The position numbers and the translations under genes are program-made. A model generated the notes under the pieces. It searched no databases and was not told where the DNA came from. It worked only from the letters and a program-made list of their open reading frames with translations. Below are positions 56,501 through 61,051 of a DNA stretch of 64,000 nt, one piece after another (the first letter of the stretch is position 1; each line of letters starts with the position of its first letter). Source of the DNA: Tenrec ecaudatus (Eukaryota > Chordata > Mammalia > Afrosoricida > Tenrecidae); the NCBI RefSeq assembly GCF_050624435.1, contig NC_134530.1, positions 143,322,721 through 143,386,720 of the forward strand, given 5' to 3'.

Positions 56501-58533
56501 CACGGTGCCCTTTGGAATTCAAAAGGGGAATAATAAGAATCAGGAACTAGAGATAAGGAATATTGGAAGCGTGGGAAGGAGCATACCTCACTCCCTCACT
56601 GCCATCCAATCCAGGTGATTCCAATTCATAGGGACCCTAGAGGACAGAATAAAACTTCCCCTGTGCGTTTCTGAGACTGTAAATCCTTACTGGGGTAGAA
56701 AGCCTCCTCTTTCTCCCAGGGAGCAGCTGGAGGTTTCAAACTACCGACCTCACAGTTAGCAGCTCAGTGCATACCCACTACGCCACCTAGGCTCCTCAGG
56801 AAGGAGGAGCACGGGACATTTGAACTCAATAATGAGCCCAGCATGGTGCCTGGGCCAGAAGGTGAGCAAATCAACGCTGGTTAAATGAATGGGTGGATAT
56901 TGCTGGGATCTGAGCTGTGAGTGCTGGAAACCACGGCCCTACCCACCGCGAGCTTGTCTGACGTGCCTCGGCTCCCGCTCCATGCCAGCACTGTGTTGCG
57001 CACCGGCCATGAAGCCCACAAAGATGAACCAGAAGCTGATCAAGGGTGCAGGCGTTCATTCATCCATTCATTCTCCCACCAAACCGCCACAGAGCTCCAC
57101 GAGGCCAGCTGTACCTGGAGGGGCGCCCAGCCTAGTGTTAGTCAGGTAGCAGCGTGGTACAATATGGTGGATCGGGGGCGATCGGGAGCCACAGAAGACC
57201 CACCTGAGCAAGCATTTGGAGGTGGAAGCCCTGAAGACACATTCAGGAACGAGCAGGTGATCCAGGTCAAGGCAGCAGGAGGAAGGTGATGGATGGGCCT
57301 GCTGCGGAGCAAGGACTTAGCCGGAAGTCAAGCTGGAAGTCAAGCCTGGGGCCAAAGTGCGGGAGACTGCGGATGCCAGTCCGAGAGCCCAGTTCTGTAG
57401 GTAAAGGAGGAGTGCCCGGTGGTTTTTTAAGTACGGAGAAGTAGCCCAGGGCAGCGCTACAGAGACAGACCACCGACCACAGAACCATCAACAACAAGGA
57501 AGGAGGCGCTGTTGACAAAGGAGGCTGAGTGAGCGGGTCAACAGAATCCCAGCACAAGCGAGCAGTGGCACCAGGTGCAGGAGCCAGAGACCAGAGAGAC
57601 ACAGGGGTGATCCCAGGCTGAAGGCCTCCTGGAAGGATCAGCACCACAAACACTGGCATCTTCCTCCCTGAACCAACGCACCTCATCCCAGTTAGCGGGA
57701 CCGCCAGGGACAAGCCTGGGTCCTGCGGCAAGGCAGAGCGCCGACGCCCGCAATCTTCCATTTAGGATAGATCAGCAAGTGACTTCACTGCCGGGGGGAG
57801 CCCTGGCGACTCTTGTGGGCTGAGCCTAGGGCCTCCATCTCCCCGCAAACCAGGCCAGCCGCAGTGTGGGAGGAAGATGGCACTTCCTGGTAAAGGGCAC
57901 AGTCTTGAAAGCCCTAGGGGCCAGTTGTACTCTGACCGAGTTGGAGCTGGTGTCTTCTAGTGGATTTTGAGATAGAATCCCCACACCACAACCTGCTTCC
58001 TTTCAATGCGTTCAGCTCACTGGTGTTTCACACAATCCCAGAACTGCCCAAGCTTGCTACCATGACCTCATTTCAGAGCTCTTGTGTGGCACCTCCCCCA
58101 CCCCACCCCAAAAGAACTGTGTACCCATTGACAGTCTCGCCCATGCCTCCCTCCCCTCGGCCCCTAGCACCCACCAGTCTTTCTGGCTCTGAGGATTTGC
58201 CTGTGGTGAACATTTCCTGCCAATGGAAGCATGCAGTGTGCACCCCACCTAGCGTGTTTCTCCCTTCGCACCCCACCCCGCTTCTCCTGGTGCAGCAGGG
58301 CACTCACACTGCTCCCCTTAACCCCTCTCTGGCTTTCCAGCCTTCTCCTGCAATGCAGGGGAGTTTCTGGATATGAAGGACCAGTCGTGTAAGCCATGCG
58401 CTGAGGGCCGCTACTCCCTGGGCACGGGCATCCGCTTTGACGAGTGGGACGAGCTGCCACACGGCTTTGCCAACCTGGCCACCAACATGGAGCTGGAAGA
58501 CAGCGTCGCCTCGTCCCCCGGGAACTGCACAGC
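11801..58533 (+). CDS. ELAPOR1: ELAPOR1 (KIAA1324/EIG121), 5' part, exons 1-3
   Basis: The CDS joins 11801-11953, 55818-55938 and 58341-58533 and continues past the window. It gives 467 nt, or 155 residues plus 2 nt, of a protein I recall as about 1,010 aa. Residues 25-38 form a hydrophobic signal-peptide core, [14 protein letters not shown], followed by the conserved [13 protein letters not shown]. Exon 2 encodes [12 protein letters not shown] and [19 protein letters not shown]; exon 3 encodes [19 protein letters not shown] and [19 protein letters not shown]. Paired cysteines mark the start of the cysteine-rich luminal region, and N153-C154-T155 is a glycosylation sequon. The family is a type I membrane protein of the Golgi, endosome and lysosome, linked to autophagy and apoptosis and induced by oestrogen. 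The first intron is 43.9 kb. Exon 4 was not found before 64000. Confidence 0.95.
11954..13415. other. ELAPOR1 intron 1, proximal unique part
   Basis: G+C-rich at first, then ordinary. No repeat or exon recognised; possible proximal regulatory sequence. Confidence 0.4.
13429..13926 (+). mobile_element. L1-type 3'-end insertion with target-site duplication
   Basis: It ends GCCCCTAATAAAATG plus an A-rich tail and contains a purine-rich GGAGGGAGGGGG tract. GAGAACCTTTGTC (13416-13428) and GAGACCCTTTGTC (13927-13939) flank it, matching 12 of 13. 5'-truncated. Confidence 0.85.
14190..14376 (-). repeat. AfroSINE
   Basis: Reverse copy with GATAATCTTTACAGGAGCAG, TGGGTTTGAACTGTCAACC and GTTAGCAGTCAAGTGCTTA. 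Confidence 0.75.
14377..15799. other. ELAPOR1 intron 1, unique stretch
   Basis: No exon, repeat or RNA gene recognised. Confidence 0.35.
15800..15902 (-). repeat. AfroSINE, 3' half, broken by L1
   Basis: CGAGTCCATTAGGACAGAG, AGAACTACCCCTGGGGG and TTTTCAAGGCTGTCAATCT stop abruptly at the L1 end. The head half resumes at 17044. Confidence 0.7.
15903..17043 (-). mobile_element. L1-type 3' region inserted in an AfroSINE
   Basis: Begins TTTTATTGGGGGGCTCTTAC (reverse of the AATAAA-bearing end), runs through the pyrimidine tract and the TTTAAGACCCCAGATGCTAT block and ends near CCACCATCATGCTCACCC. 5'-truncated; no clean duplication seen. Confidence 0.8.
17044..17103 (-). repeat. AfroSINE, 5' half, broken by L1
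   Basis: CAAACTGCTGACCTGAGGTTAG to CTATGCCACGAGGACAC is the reverse head of the SINE begun at 15800. The middle of the SINE is missing. Confidence 0.65.
17335..17585 (-). mobile_element. RTE LINE 3' fragment, left of L1
   Basis: Reverse RTE tail: TGTTGTTATTGCTGGGTGCC, GGAGCCCATTGTTGCAGCC and GTCCTTTTCCAGAGACGGGT, parallel to 50772-51045. Confidence 0.7.
17588..17905 (-). mobile_element. L1-type 3' end inserted in RTE
   Basis: GATCATTTTATTGGGGGCTTAC, ATCAAGCATGTTTGTATGTA, TTGGTATCAGCTCTTTTC and the pyrimidine tract. RTE sequence resumes after it. Confidence 0.8.
17906..18225 (-). mobile_element. RTE LINE fragment, right of L1
   Basis: GGGGCACTCTGGCTGCACTT, CTCCAAGACAGAGGTGCTGG and ATGCAGCAGATTTTCCCAAT continue the RTE interrupted at 17588. 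Confidence 0.7.
18362..18559 (-). repeat. AfroSINE
   Basis: Full-length reverse copy from GTCTTGGAGTTGATGCTGAC to TACACCATATAGGTTCCTG. Confidence 0.85.
18560..19708. other. Intron 1 stretch with possible ancient repeats
   Basis: CTTAGGCTGGATTATCTAGAG at 18786 resembles an ERVL-LTR end. 18890-19240 has the look of an old mammalian interspersed repeat that I cannot name. No coding feature. Confidence 0.3.
19709..19888 (+). repeat. AfroSINE
   Basis: GGAGCGCTGGTGGTCTAGTG head with box-A and box-B-like sites (GTCGGTTCAAAGCC) and a GAATTGACTTGGTGACAGTG tail. Confidence 0.85.
19898..19965 (+). repeat. AfroSINE head fragment
   Basis: GGAGCCCCGGTGGAATCATG and GTTAAGGAGATAACGCGTG. It is truncated where a second, reversed SINE piece follows. 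Confidence 0.55.
20005..20090 (-). repeat. AfroSINE fragment
   Basis: CCCCCATCTGACAGAGTAGA, CTGTCCCTGGGGTTTTCTAG and GTCTTTACAGGCGCAGAC. Confidence 0.6.
20091..21864. other. Unique, G+C-richer stretch of intron 1
   Basis: No repeat recognised. Overlapping plus-strand open frames of 143 and 206 codons at 20489-21109 match nothing I know and are not annotated. Confidence 0.35.
21865..21978 (+). mobile_element. L1-type 3' tip
   Basis: GTGCAAATGTGCTTGGCGC, GTATGGATTGTGATAAGAG and CTCCAATAAAAGTATTT. About 110 bp, 5'-truncated. Confidence 0.75.
22024..22225 (+). repeat. AfroSINE
   Basis: GGGTCCCTGGTGGCGTAGTG head, GGTCAGCAGTTTGAAAACA box B and a tail in GTCTACTTGATGGCAGG. Confidence 0.85.
22255..22432 (-). 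mobile_element. L1-type 3' UTR fragment
   Basis: TACTTGAGCCCCTGGTATCA, the pyrimidine tract and CCCTTGATAAGTTACAGATT. It directly precedes a second copy. Confidence 0.75.
22435..22845 (-). mobile_element. L1-type 3' end
   Basis: AAATCACTTTATTGGGGGCTC through GTTCATCCCCTTTGGGTGG. The tip carries an extra imperfect repeat of the CATACATCnnTTG segment. Confidence 0.8.
23050..23250 (-). repeat. AfroSINE
   Basis: Reverse copy: AACAGAACTGCCCTGCAGGG, TTTGAACTTCCAGCCCTTAG and TGCCACCCGGGGGCC. Confidence 0.75.
23303..23500 (+). repeat. AfroSINE with internal duplication
   Basis: GGACCCTGGTGGCGCAGCGG head. GTAACCACACGGCTGTAACCA shows a small tandem repeat in the tRNA-related part, before GGTCAGCGATTCGAAGCC. 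Confidence 0.85.
23645..23822 (-). repeat. AfroSINE
   Basis: CACTGCCATTGCGTCGATTC, GGGGACAGACAGCCTCAAC and a degenerate head. Confidence 0.7.
23830..24015 (-). repeat. AfroSINE
   Basis: CTGTGGGTTTCTGAGACTG, GGTGGTTTCAAACTGCTGAC and CCACTACGCCATCAGAGCTCC. Confidence 0.85.
24145..24275 (-). repeat. AfroSINE fragment
   Basis: CCCTGTATAGGTTTCTGAGA and GGTCTTTACAGGAGCAGACA; head lost. Confidence 0.6.
24690..24873 (+). repeat. AfroSINE
   Basis: GGGCTGCTAACCCCAAGGTC and CAGAATTGACTCAGTGGCAG. Confidence 0.85.
25300..25503 (-). repeat. AfroSINE
   Basis: CTGCCATCCAGTCAATACCG through GCTGGTGGTTCGAACTGTCG to CACCACCAGGCAGCC; box B (GTTCGAAC) is intact. Confidence 0.88.
25553..25766 (-). repeat. AfroSINE
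   Basis: CAGTGCCATCAAGACAATGC, TATAGGACAGGGTAGAGCTG and GTTACACTGTGGAACC. Confidence 0.85.
26064..26135 (+). repeat. AfroSINE tail fragment
   Basis: CAGCCTCGGAAACCCTATAT and GAGTCGGAATCAGCTCGATG. Confidence 0.7.
26150..26355 (+). repeat. AfroSINE
   Basis: GAGAAGTCCTGGTCCCACAG head, GGTCTGCAGTTCAAACCCAC and a tail in TTGGCTCCATGACCATAG. Confidence 0.82.
26372..26592 (+). repeat. AfroSINE with GGGGT expansion
   Basis: GTGGCATAGTGATCAAGCAC, then a GGGGTGGGGTGGGGTG run in the box-B region, and TTGACTCCCTGGCAACAGG. Confidence 0.8.
26691..26780 (+). repeat. Compound microsatellite (TC)n(CA)n
   Basis: About 45 bp of TC dinucleotides, a TTT break, then about 43 bp of CA dinucleotides. Confidence 0.97.
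26781..27537. other. Unique stretch of intron 1
   Basis: G+C-rich, no repeat or exon recognised. Confidence 0.35.
27538..27737 (-). repeat. AfroSINE
   Basis: AAACCCACCCACTCGATTCC to GCTCTGCCACCAGGGCTCC; one of the least diverged copies here. Confidence 0.9.
27738..28436. other. Unique stretch of intron 1
   Basis: No recognisable feature. A 231-codon minus frame overlapping 27578-28273 spans the SINE and has no homology I can name. Confidence 0.35.
28437..30347 (-). mobile_element. L1-derived element with both 5' tip and 3' UTR, ORF-less
   Basis: The right end read on the minus strand is GAGGGAGTCAAGATGGCGTC, the style of an L1 5' end with its YY1-type CAAGATGGC. The left end is a diverged copy of the L1-type 3' terminus (TTTTTATTGGGAGC and the TTTCAAAGCATTTCC block). 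Between them are 3'-UTR-like blocks shared with 15903-17043 and 40373-42347 and no ORF1 or ORF2 homology I can see. Total length is about 1.9 kb. No target-site duplication was found. Confidence 0.6.
30348..31233. other. Intron 1, no recognised feature
   Basis: AT-richer unique sequence; an old repeat cannot be excluded around 30540-30740. Confidence 0.3.
31234..31420 (+). repeat. AfroSINE
   Basis: GGACCCCTGGTGGCACAATG, GGTCAGCAGTTCAAAACCAC and GGACTCGATGGCAGTGGGGT. Confidence 0.9.
31830..31945 (-). repeat. AfroSINE fragment
   Basis: TAGGAAGTGGATGGCCAGGC and GCCTCTGGGTAGACTCAAAT, of the subtype with a CCTCTGGGTGG core. Confidence 0.6.
31946..32721. other. Intron 1, unique, with short (AT)n at 32587-32602
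   Basis: No exon or interspersed repeat recognised apart from the CATATATATATATATG run. Confidence 0.4.
32722..32900 (-). repeat. AfroSINE
   Basis: AAACCCGTTGCCATTTAATC, GGTGGATTCGAACCGCCAAC (intact box B) and GTGCCCCCTGGGGA. Confidence 0.82.
33239..33432. mobile_element. SPIN-type hAT MITE
   Basis: Both ends carry a perfect 16-bp inverted repeat, CAGCGGTTCTCAACCT. Flanking 8-mers ATCTAGGG (33231-33238) and AGCTAGGG (33433-33440) match 7 of 8, the duplication length of hAT transposons. The inside keeps GAACGACCCTTTCACAGGG and ATGAAGTAGCAACAAAAGTA as in SPIN nonautonomous copies. At 194 bp it has no transposase. Confidence 0.88.
33441..34609. other. Intron 1, unique stretch
   Basis: No exon or interspersed repeat recognised. 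Confidence 0.35.
34610..34995 (-). mobile_element. LTR-like relic
   Basis: The minus strand reads CCCTAATAAACCCCATTATG and then GTCTGTGAGTTCTGTGTGG, the same order as the relic at 7755-8035. Upstream is a repeat-like segment with two near-copies of TACAATTTAGNATCAGANA. Ends are not defined. Confidence 0.45.
35201..35499 (-). mobile_element. L1-type 3' end with 15-bp duplication
   Basis: TTCTGAGTCTTCTTT at 35186-35200 recurs exactly at 35500-35514. The insert starts TTAAAAGAAATCATTTTAC and is 5'-truncated after about 300 bp. Confidence 0.88.
35515..36059. other. Intron 1, unique, with a (TG)n microsatellite
   Basis: The TG run occupies about 35887-35924 with one TTTG interruption. Nothing else recognised. 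Confidence 0.45.
36060..36306 (+). mobile_element. L1-type 3' end
   Basis: ATCTATAAATTGTCAAGGGG, ATACCAAGGGCTCAAGTAG and GGGCCCCCAATAACAGGATT; the poly(A) signal is mutated to AATAAC. Confidence 0.8.
36622..37110 (-). mobile_element. Possible ERVL-like LTR relic
   Basis: The plus start CTTCAGGCTGGATCCTCTAG is like the reversed end of an ERVL LTR, and GGTTTATCAAGAAAACGTCTC fits the adjacent region. Heavily diverged; ends uncertain. Confidence 0.4.
37290..37860 (-). mobile_element. L1-type 3' region
   Basis: AATTTTATTGGGGGCTTGTAC through the pyrimidine tract, GATAATTTATAAATTATT and GGATTCCCTGTGTTTGCAG. 5'-truncated. Confidence 0.85.
37861..38876. other. Intron 1, unique stretch
   Basis: No feature recognised; a short GAG-rich run lies near 38605-38620. 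Confidence 0.35.
38877..39004 (+). repeat. AfroSINE, 3'-truncated
   Basis: AGGAGGCCTGGTGGCATAGTG to CTACTCCTGTAAAGAGTTAC; the tail is replaced by L1 sequence. Confidence 0.75.
39005..39240 (+). mobile_element. L1-type 3' UTR internal fragment
   Basis: GATGGTGCCTGACTACCAAA, GACTGGGGTCTTAAAGGCTT and GCACGCCAGCCCGTGTGATC. Confidence 0.75.
39512..39600 (-). mobile_element. L1-type 3' tip
   Basis: AAGTCGTTTTATTGGGGCTCG and CAGACATCCATTGTAACAAAG, about 90 bp. Confidence 0.7.
39915..40040 (+). repeat. AfroSINE tail fragment
   Basis: CAATCTCAGAAATCCAAAGG and GAGTCAAATTAACTCGATGG. Confidence 0.65.
40135..40290 (+). mobile_element. RTE LINE 3' fragment
   Basis: GAGACTTCGTTTTACATACT, TTTGGACATGTTATCAGGAG and CAGTCCCTGAAGAACATC. 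Its frame reads like the [12 protein letters not shown] block of RTE. Confidence 0.8.
40295..40372 (-). repeat. AfroSINE, 3' half, split by L1
   Basis: CGCTGCCATGGAGTCGATTTC to AAGACTGGAACTTTTT; resumes at 42348 after the L1. Confidence 0.85.
40373..42347 (-). mobile_element. 1,975-bp L1-type insertion with 16-bp duplication
   Basis: AAGACTGGAACTTTTT occurs at 40357-40372 and again at 42348-42363, exactly bounding the insert. The 3' terminal ~105 bp is present twice (40381-40486 and 40517-40620), separated by T/C-rich filler. The body has 3'-UTR blocks and an internal microsatellite. It ends 5'-truncated at a point equivalent to about 29945 in the 28437 element. No ORF2 is seen. Confidence 0.9.
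41164..41250 (+). repeat. (TA)n/(CA)n microsatellite and poly-T
   Basis: TATATATATATACACA, then a CACACA run and a stretch of 12 T within the L1 insert. Confidence 0.9.
42348..42475 (-). repeat. AfroSINE, 5' half, split by L1
   Basis: It begins with the duplicated AAGACTGGAACTTTTT, then CTCATCTTTCTCCCAAGGAG and CTGCACCACCAGGACTCC. Confidence 0.88.
42476..43027. other. Intron 1, unique stretch
   Basis: No feature recognised. Confidence 0.35.
43028..43225 (-). repeat. AfroSINE
   Basis: CACCTTCGAGTCCATTCTGAC, GGACATAGCAGAACTGCCCA and GAGCCCTCTGCACCAGC. Confidence 0.75.
43376..43753 (+). mobile_element. L1-type 3' end with short duplication
   Basis: It begins AGATAAACCCCCCAGGGCC and ends CCCCCAATAAAAGTATTT. 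AAAGCCCA lies on both sides (43368-43375 and 43754-43761). Confidence 0.85.
43958..44165 (+). repeat. AfroSINE
   Basis: The strong box B CTCGGTTCGAACCTCC and the tail GAATCGGAATCGACAAGGAG are clear; the head is diverged. Confidence 0.75.
44274..44855. mobile_element. Solo LTR, ERVK-like
   Basis: A 582-bp block begins TGTCAGGGGAAGCCAG and ends CTCCCCCGACA, the TG...CA ends of an LTR. Flanking 6-mers CCGCCA and CCTCCA match 5 of 6, the length ERVK elements duplicate. AATAAA is present on both strands, so orientation is undecided. No internal retroviral sequence adjoins it. Confidence 0.55.
44856..46087. other. Intron 1, mostly unique
   Basis: No exon recognised. 45840-46050 may be an old L1 3' end but is too diverged to assert. 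Confidence 0.3.
46088..46280 (+). repeat. AfroSINE
   Basis: GGCTGCTAACCCAAAGGTCA, GCAGCCGCTCCACAGGCGAA and GATTTACAGCCTTGGAAACC. Confidence 0.85.
46335..46499 (+). mobile_element. Ancient L1M-type fragment
   Basis: TAGAAATTCCACTTCTGGGA, GAAGTTATCAGAGGTACACA and CAACTGGAGAATGGCTAAAG resemble the ORF2 end of old mammalian L1s. Confidence 0.5.
46500..47797 (+). mobile_element. L1-type 3' region
   Basis: Shares ordered blocks with 40373-42347 in the opposite orientation: GATGGTGCC, GGGGTCTTAAAGGCTTGAAG, CAGCCTGTGTGATCACGAGG, ATAAACCCCTCAGGCACAGT and the CCCCCAATAAAATGATT end. 5'-truncated and ORF-less. Confidence 0.85.
47502..47558 (+). repeat. (CA)n microsatellite inside the L1
   Basis: About 28 uninterrupted CA units. 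Confidence 0.97.
47797..47860 (+). repeat. Imperfect tandem repeat at the L1 end
   Basis: AAGGCTTCACATG or GGGCTTCACATG occurs three times within 64 bp immediately after the L1 tail. Confidence 0.8.
48072..48172 (+). repeat. AfroSINE tail fragment
   Basis: CACAGGGGCAGTTCTCCCCT and ACCATCGACTCGATGGCAGT. Confidence 0.75.
48173..49339. other. Intron 1, unique stretch
   Basis: No recognisable feature. Confidence 0.35.
49340..49445 (-). repeat. AfroSINE fragment
   Basis: CACCCAACTCATGGTGACCC and GTACAGAGCAGACTGAACCC. Confidence 0.55.
49467..49622 (+). repeat. AfroSINE, internally shortened
   Basis: GGAGGAGACCTGGTGGCCCT head; GTAAGGGGTCTATGAGTCAC shows the core lost between TGTAA and the tail. 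Confidence 0.75.
49688..49860 (-). repeat. AfroSINE
   Basis: ACAGAGTAGAACTGCCTCTG, CCGAGGAGTGGCTGGTGGAT and CCACACCAGGGCTCC. Confidence 0.82.
49861..50771. promoter_or_regulatory. AT-rich repeat-free stretch, candidate conserved element
   Basis: No interspersed repeat is visible over 0.9 kb. It holds a perfect octamer ATGCAAAT at about 50213 and homeodomain-type AATAATTAGC near 50315. The enhancer role is only a guess. Confidence 0.2.
50772..51045 (-). mobile_element. RTE LINE 3' end
   Basis: GTTAGTTGTTGTTAGGCGCTC, CCTGCGCCATCCTCCAAGTG, CCAAGCATGGTGTCCTTCTC and GAACATGTCCACCATGTCC. Confidence 0.85.
51046..52984. other. Intron 1, mostly unique
   Basis: A faint AfroSINE tail may lie at 51050-51130. 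Nothing else recognised. Confidence 0.35.
52985..53122 (-). repeat. AfroSINE fragment
   Basis: GGTAGGCTCGAACCCCTGAC and CACCACACAGGGACTCC. Confidence 0.65.
53187..53385 (+). repeat. AfroSINE
   Basis: GGATCCCTGGGGCGTGGTAG, GGTCAGCAGTTTGAAACCAC and GAGCTATAGTCTCAGAAACC. Confidence 0.82.
53505..53735 (+). mobile_element. RTE LINE 3' end
   Basis: CAGTCCCTGGAAAAGGACATC, GATGGATTGGCACGGTGGCT and the CACCGAACAACAGCAG tail. Confidence 0.85.
53995..54190 (-). repeat. AfroSINE, second subtype
   Basis: CTGACTCC-like TTTGACTCCTGGTGACTG, TTTTTGGAAGTAGACCAGCA and CTTCTCCCAAGGTGCTTC. Confidence 0.65.
54205..54405 (-). repeat. AfroSINE
   Basis: AACTGCCATCGAGTGGATGC, GAGCAGCCCAGTTTGTAAC and CTCTCAGGGCTCC. 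Confidence 0.88.
54406..54759. other. Short unique stretch with a bZIP palindrome
   Basis: ATTACGTAAT at 54470-54479 is a perfect PAR-bZIP/C/EBP-type palindrome. No repeat recognised. Confidence 0.3.
54760..54955 (-). repeat. AfroSINE, diverged
   Basis: TACAGGACAGAGTTGAATTG, AAACTGCCAGCCTTTCAGCT and TAGCAG. Confidence 0.65.
55172..55366 (-). repeat. AfroSINE close to ELAPOR1 exon 2
   Basis: CATTGCCATCAAGTCGATGTC to CATGCCACCAGGGCCCC. About 450 bp upstream of the exon 2 acceptor. Confidence 0.9.
55818..55938 (+). CDS. ELAPOR1: ELAPOR1 coding exon 2 (residues 52-91 plus 1 nt)
   Basis: The acceptor CTCTCCCTTGCAG ends at 55817. The exon is 121 nt, beginning [12 protein letters not shown] and ending GTEC plus T before the donor GTAAGC at 55939. 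Four cysteine-bearing segments match the human protein as remembered. Confidence 0.96.
55939..56591. other. ELAPOR1 intron 2, unique part
   Basis: No repeat or further exon recognised. Confidence 0.4.
56592..56796 (-). repeat. AfroSINE in ELAPOR1 intron 2
   Basis: CACTGCCATCCAATCCAGGTG to CTACGCCACCTAGGCTCC. Confidence 0.87.
56797..58340. other. ELAPOR1 intron 2, unique part
   Basis: No exon recognised. 57780-57930 has faint SINE-like words but is not assertable. Confidence 0.35.
58341..58533 (+). CDS. ELAPOR1: ELAPOR1 coding exon 3 (residues 92-155 plus 2 nt)
   Basis: The acceptor GGCTTTCCAG ends at 58340; CC completes a split Ser codon. The 193-nt exon runs from FSCNAGEF to NCT plus GC before the donor GTGAGT. 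The next codon would be Ala, where I recall Ser in human. A run of 14 G starts 23 bp after the exon end. Confidence 0.95.
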
Positions 58534-58555
58534 GTGAGTGCGCGCTGGGCCTGGC

Positions 58556-58575
58556 GGGGGGGGGGGGGGCGGGGG
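58556..58575 (+). repeat. G-run just after the ELAPOR1 exon 3 donor
   Basis: Fourteen G, one C, then five G, starting 23 bp after the exon end; further G-runs follow to about 58620. Confidence 0.93.
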
Positions 58576-59054
58576 ACCAGAGGGAGGGCTGCAGGGGGAG
58601 GGCCCTAGGAGGTCGGGGAGGACTGCTGGCTCTGACTTGCACTGCGCCCACCCTTAGCAGGAAGGGAGCAGAGGTGGGTAAGGGCGATGAGGCACATGCA
58701 CAGGGGTCACGATGCAGATGGGCCCCGAAACTCCCTCTTCTGGATGGGACACCTGTTCCAAGGGCTGGGTGTCTGTCTGGCCTTGGCGCTCACTCCTACT
58801 ACTGGTTCTGCTAGTCCTGAGTTCAGGGTTGTGGGTCTTTTGGGGAGGAGTAGGGAATGAAGAGAGGGTGGGTAGGACCAACGGTTTGGTCAGTAGCAGC
58901 TAACATTGCCATACCTCGGAGGCCCTGGAGACCAGAAATATGTCTGGCTCAGAAGATCTTTGCCAAATCAGTCATTGGGAAACTCAGCCCAAGAAGCCTG
59001 GGGAAGGGGTCCGCGAGTCCTGTCATCTGTCTCTCTGAGCACTGACATCCAGGG

Positions 59055-59256
59055 ATCCCAAACCCAACCTCTCTGTCACTGAGGTCAGCCAGACTCATGA
59101 CACCCCACAGAACGGAGCCCGTGTGCATTTCCCAGACTGTAACTCTTTACTGACCAGAGGAGAAAGCCTCACCGTTCTCCCTCAGACAGGCTGGTGGTTT
59201 TGAACTGCTGACCTGGCAGCTAGCAGTCCAATGTGTAACGACGATGCCCCCAGGGC
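59055..59256 (-). repeat. AfroSINE in ELAPOR1 intron 3
   Basis: ACTGTAACTCTTTACTGACC, GGTTTTGAACTGCTGACCTG and GATGCCCCCAGGGCCCC. Confidence 0.82.
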
Positions 59257-59307
59257 CCCCAACTCCAGGGATAAGAATTAAATGATATGTTTTCTGTGTG
59301 CCAGGAG

Positions 59308-59440
59308 AGCCCCTGGTGGAACAAAGGGTTAACCTGCCCGAATGCTTACCAAAATATTCAAGTGTCCCCAGAGGGGCCTTGGAAGAAAGGCCTGGTGATG
59401 TGCTTCCCCCAAACCACCTATTGCAGCAACCCCCCTCTGG
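59308..59440 (+). repeat. AfroSINE head fragment
   Basis: GAGCCCCTGGTGGAACAAAG, then a diverged body with GGCCTGGTGATGTGCTTCC. Confidence 0.65.
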
Positions 59441-59664
59441 GGCACAGGTCTGCTCTGACACTCACTTGCCGCCGGCTGCTCCTGTCCCAGGCATAGCAGA
59501 GGGCTTTGCAGGCGGTCTCCCACCATCCCACAAGAACCCTGTGAAACACACATCTTGTTCCGCAAAGCCTTTTAGGGCCTGGAGGCTCGCAGAGATCAAG
59601 TGCTTTGTCCTTTGGAACTCAGCTGTCTGCTGGAGAGATTAGAACCCAAGCCCAGTCCCCTCCT

Positions 59665-59825
59665 TTATTTAATCATTTTATTGGGGCTCATACAACTCTT
59701 ATCACAACCCATACATCCATCCATTGTGTCAAGCACATTTGTACATTCGTTGCCCTCATCATTCTCAAAATATCTGCTCTCCACTTAAGCCCTTGGTATC
59801 ACCTCCTCATTCACCACCACCTGTC
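59665..59825 (-). mobile_element. L1-type 3' tip
   Basis: AATCATTTTATTGGGGCTCA, CATTGTGTCAAGCACATTTG and TTAAGCCCTTGGTATCACC. Confidence 0.85.
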
Positions 59826-61051
59826 TCCCTCATTCTACTGTCCCCTGCTGCCATCTCCAAGCTGCTTTGGAATGTGGGAGGCAATTCTGGGAGCAGAGAG
59901 GCCAGAGGCCTCTGTTAAGTGCTGACCCTGCATTCCGGTTCCACGGAAGCTCTGCTTATGCCCAAGCGATCAAATGGATCAAAGGGACGCAATCATTGCA
60001 TTGCCTTGGCGCTTCTCAAACTGGTGGCGACTTCTACTCCTCAACTCAAGCCTCCTGACTGGGCCACTGTCTGAGCCAAGCAGCAGGCATTTAACGACCA
60101 AATTTCAGGGCCTTTCAGAGTTCAGTTTGACCTCTGGAAGCATTCGCATGACAAGGCCAGGCTGAGCCTTGGAGCTGGAGAGAGAGGGTATGTGTGGGTG
60201 AAGACAGCATGACCCCACCTAATCCCAGAAGAGAAGGTGATCTGCCCTGGACAGCTGAGCTGTGGGCCTGGCTCACCCAGCAGTTCCTTCCTGAGCTAAG
60301 ACAGGGGTTCTCCTTTCCCTGGGTGCTTGACAAGAGCCCCGACATGATTTTCCGTCAGTCAGCCAGGGTGTGAGCCCTTCATGAGTGGCACTCCTCAGCG
60401 AGGTGCATGCTGACTCAAGGGCTGGACCTGGACCCCCAGGCATCCCCAGAGAGTGGGAAAGGCTGCTTCTCCTCTGCAGAAATGGACAGGATCGGCCACC
60501 CCAGAGGCCTCACGGGAAGGCTGTGACCGCGCTGTTGCCAAGAACCCAACCTCCTGGCTCTCCTCTCCTGTGTATTTGCCCAACCCAACCCCACTACTTC
60601 TGACCTTGCTCTGACCAGTGTCACTCCTGCCTGCCCTGCCCCGGAAGCCTCCTGACTTGTCTGTGCAGCCATGCCTGTCCTCCAGCAGGCCCTGCCCACT
60701 CGGAGAACACACATCCAACTGCTTGAAACCCTGGATTCTGTCTGTAGCTTCCTGAAGCTCTTGGGATAAAATCCAGTGCCTTCCTAAGGACTGCCAGGTG
60801 CTTCCCATTCTGGCCTCTGCCCATTTCTCTGCTTTCCTCCAAGAATCTTCCCTCTGCTTAGTATGCTCCTTCCACCGGGGGCATGGGGCGCTTTGAACAC
60901 ACCCTTCTCCAGCCCTTCTGCTGCCCCCCCCACCTCCCCTCAGCTCTCAGCTTTCTAAAGGACACTGCTCCTAACCCCGAAGACCCCTATTACACCCTCT
61001 TCTGCCACCCCATGTTTCTCTTTCGGTCCCTTATGACAGTTATTATTAACG
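59826..61051. other. ELAPOR1 intron 3, unique stretch
   Basis: No exon 4 homology was found. Confidence 0.35.
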
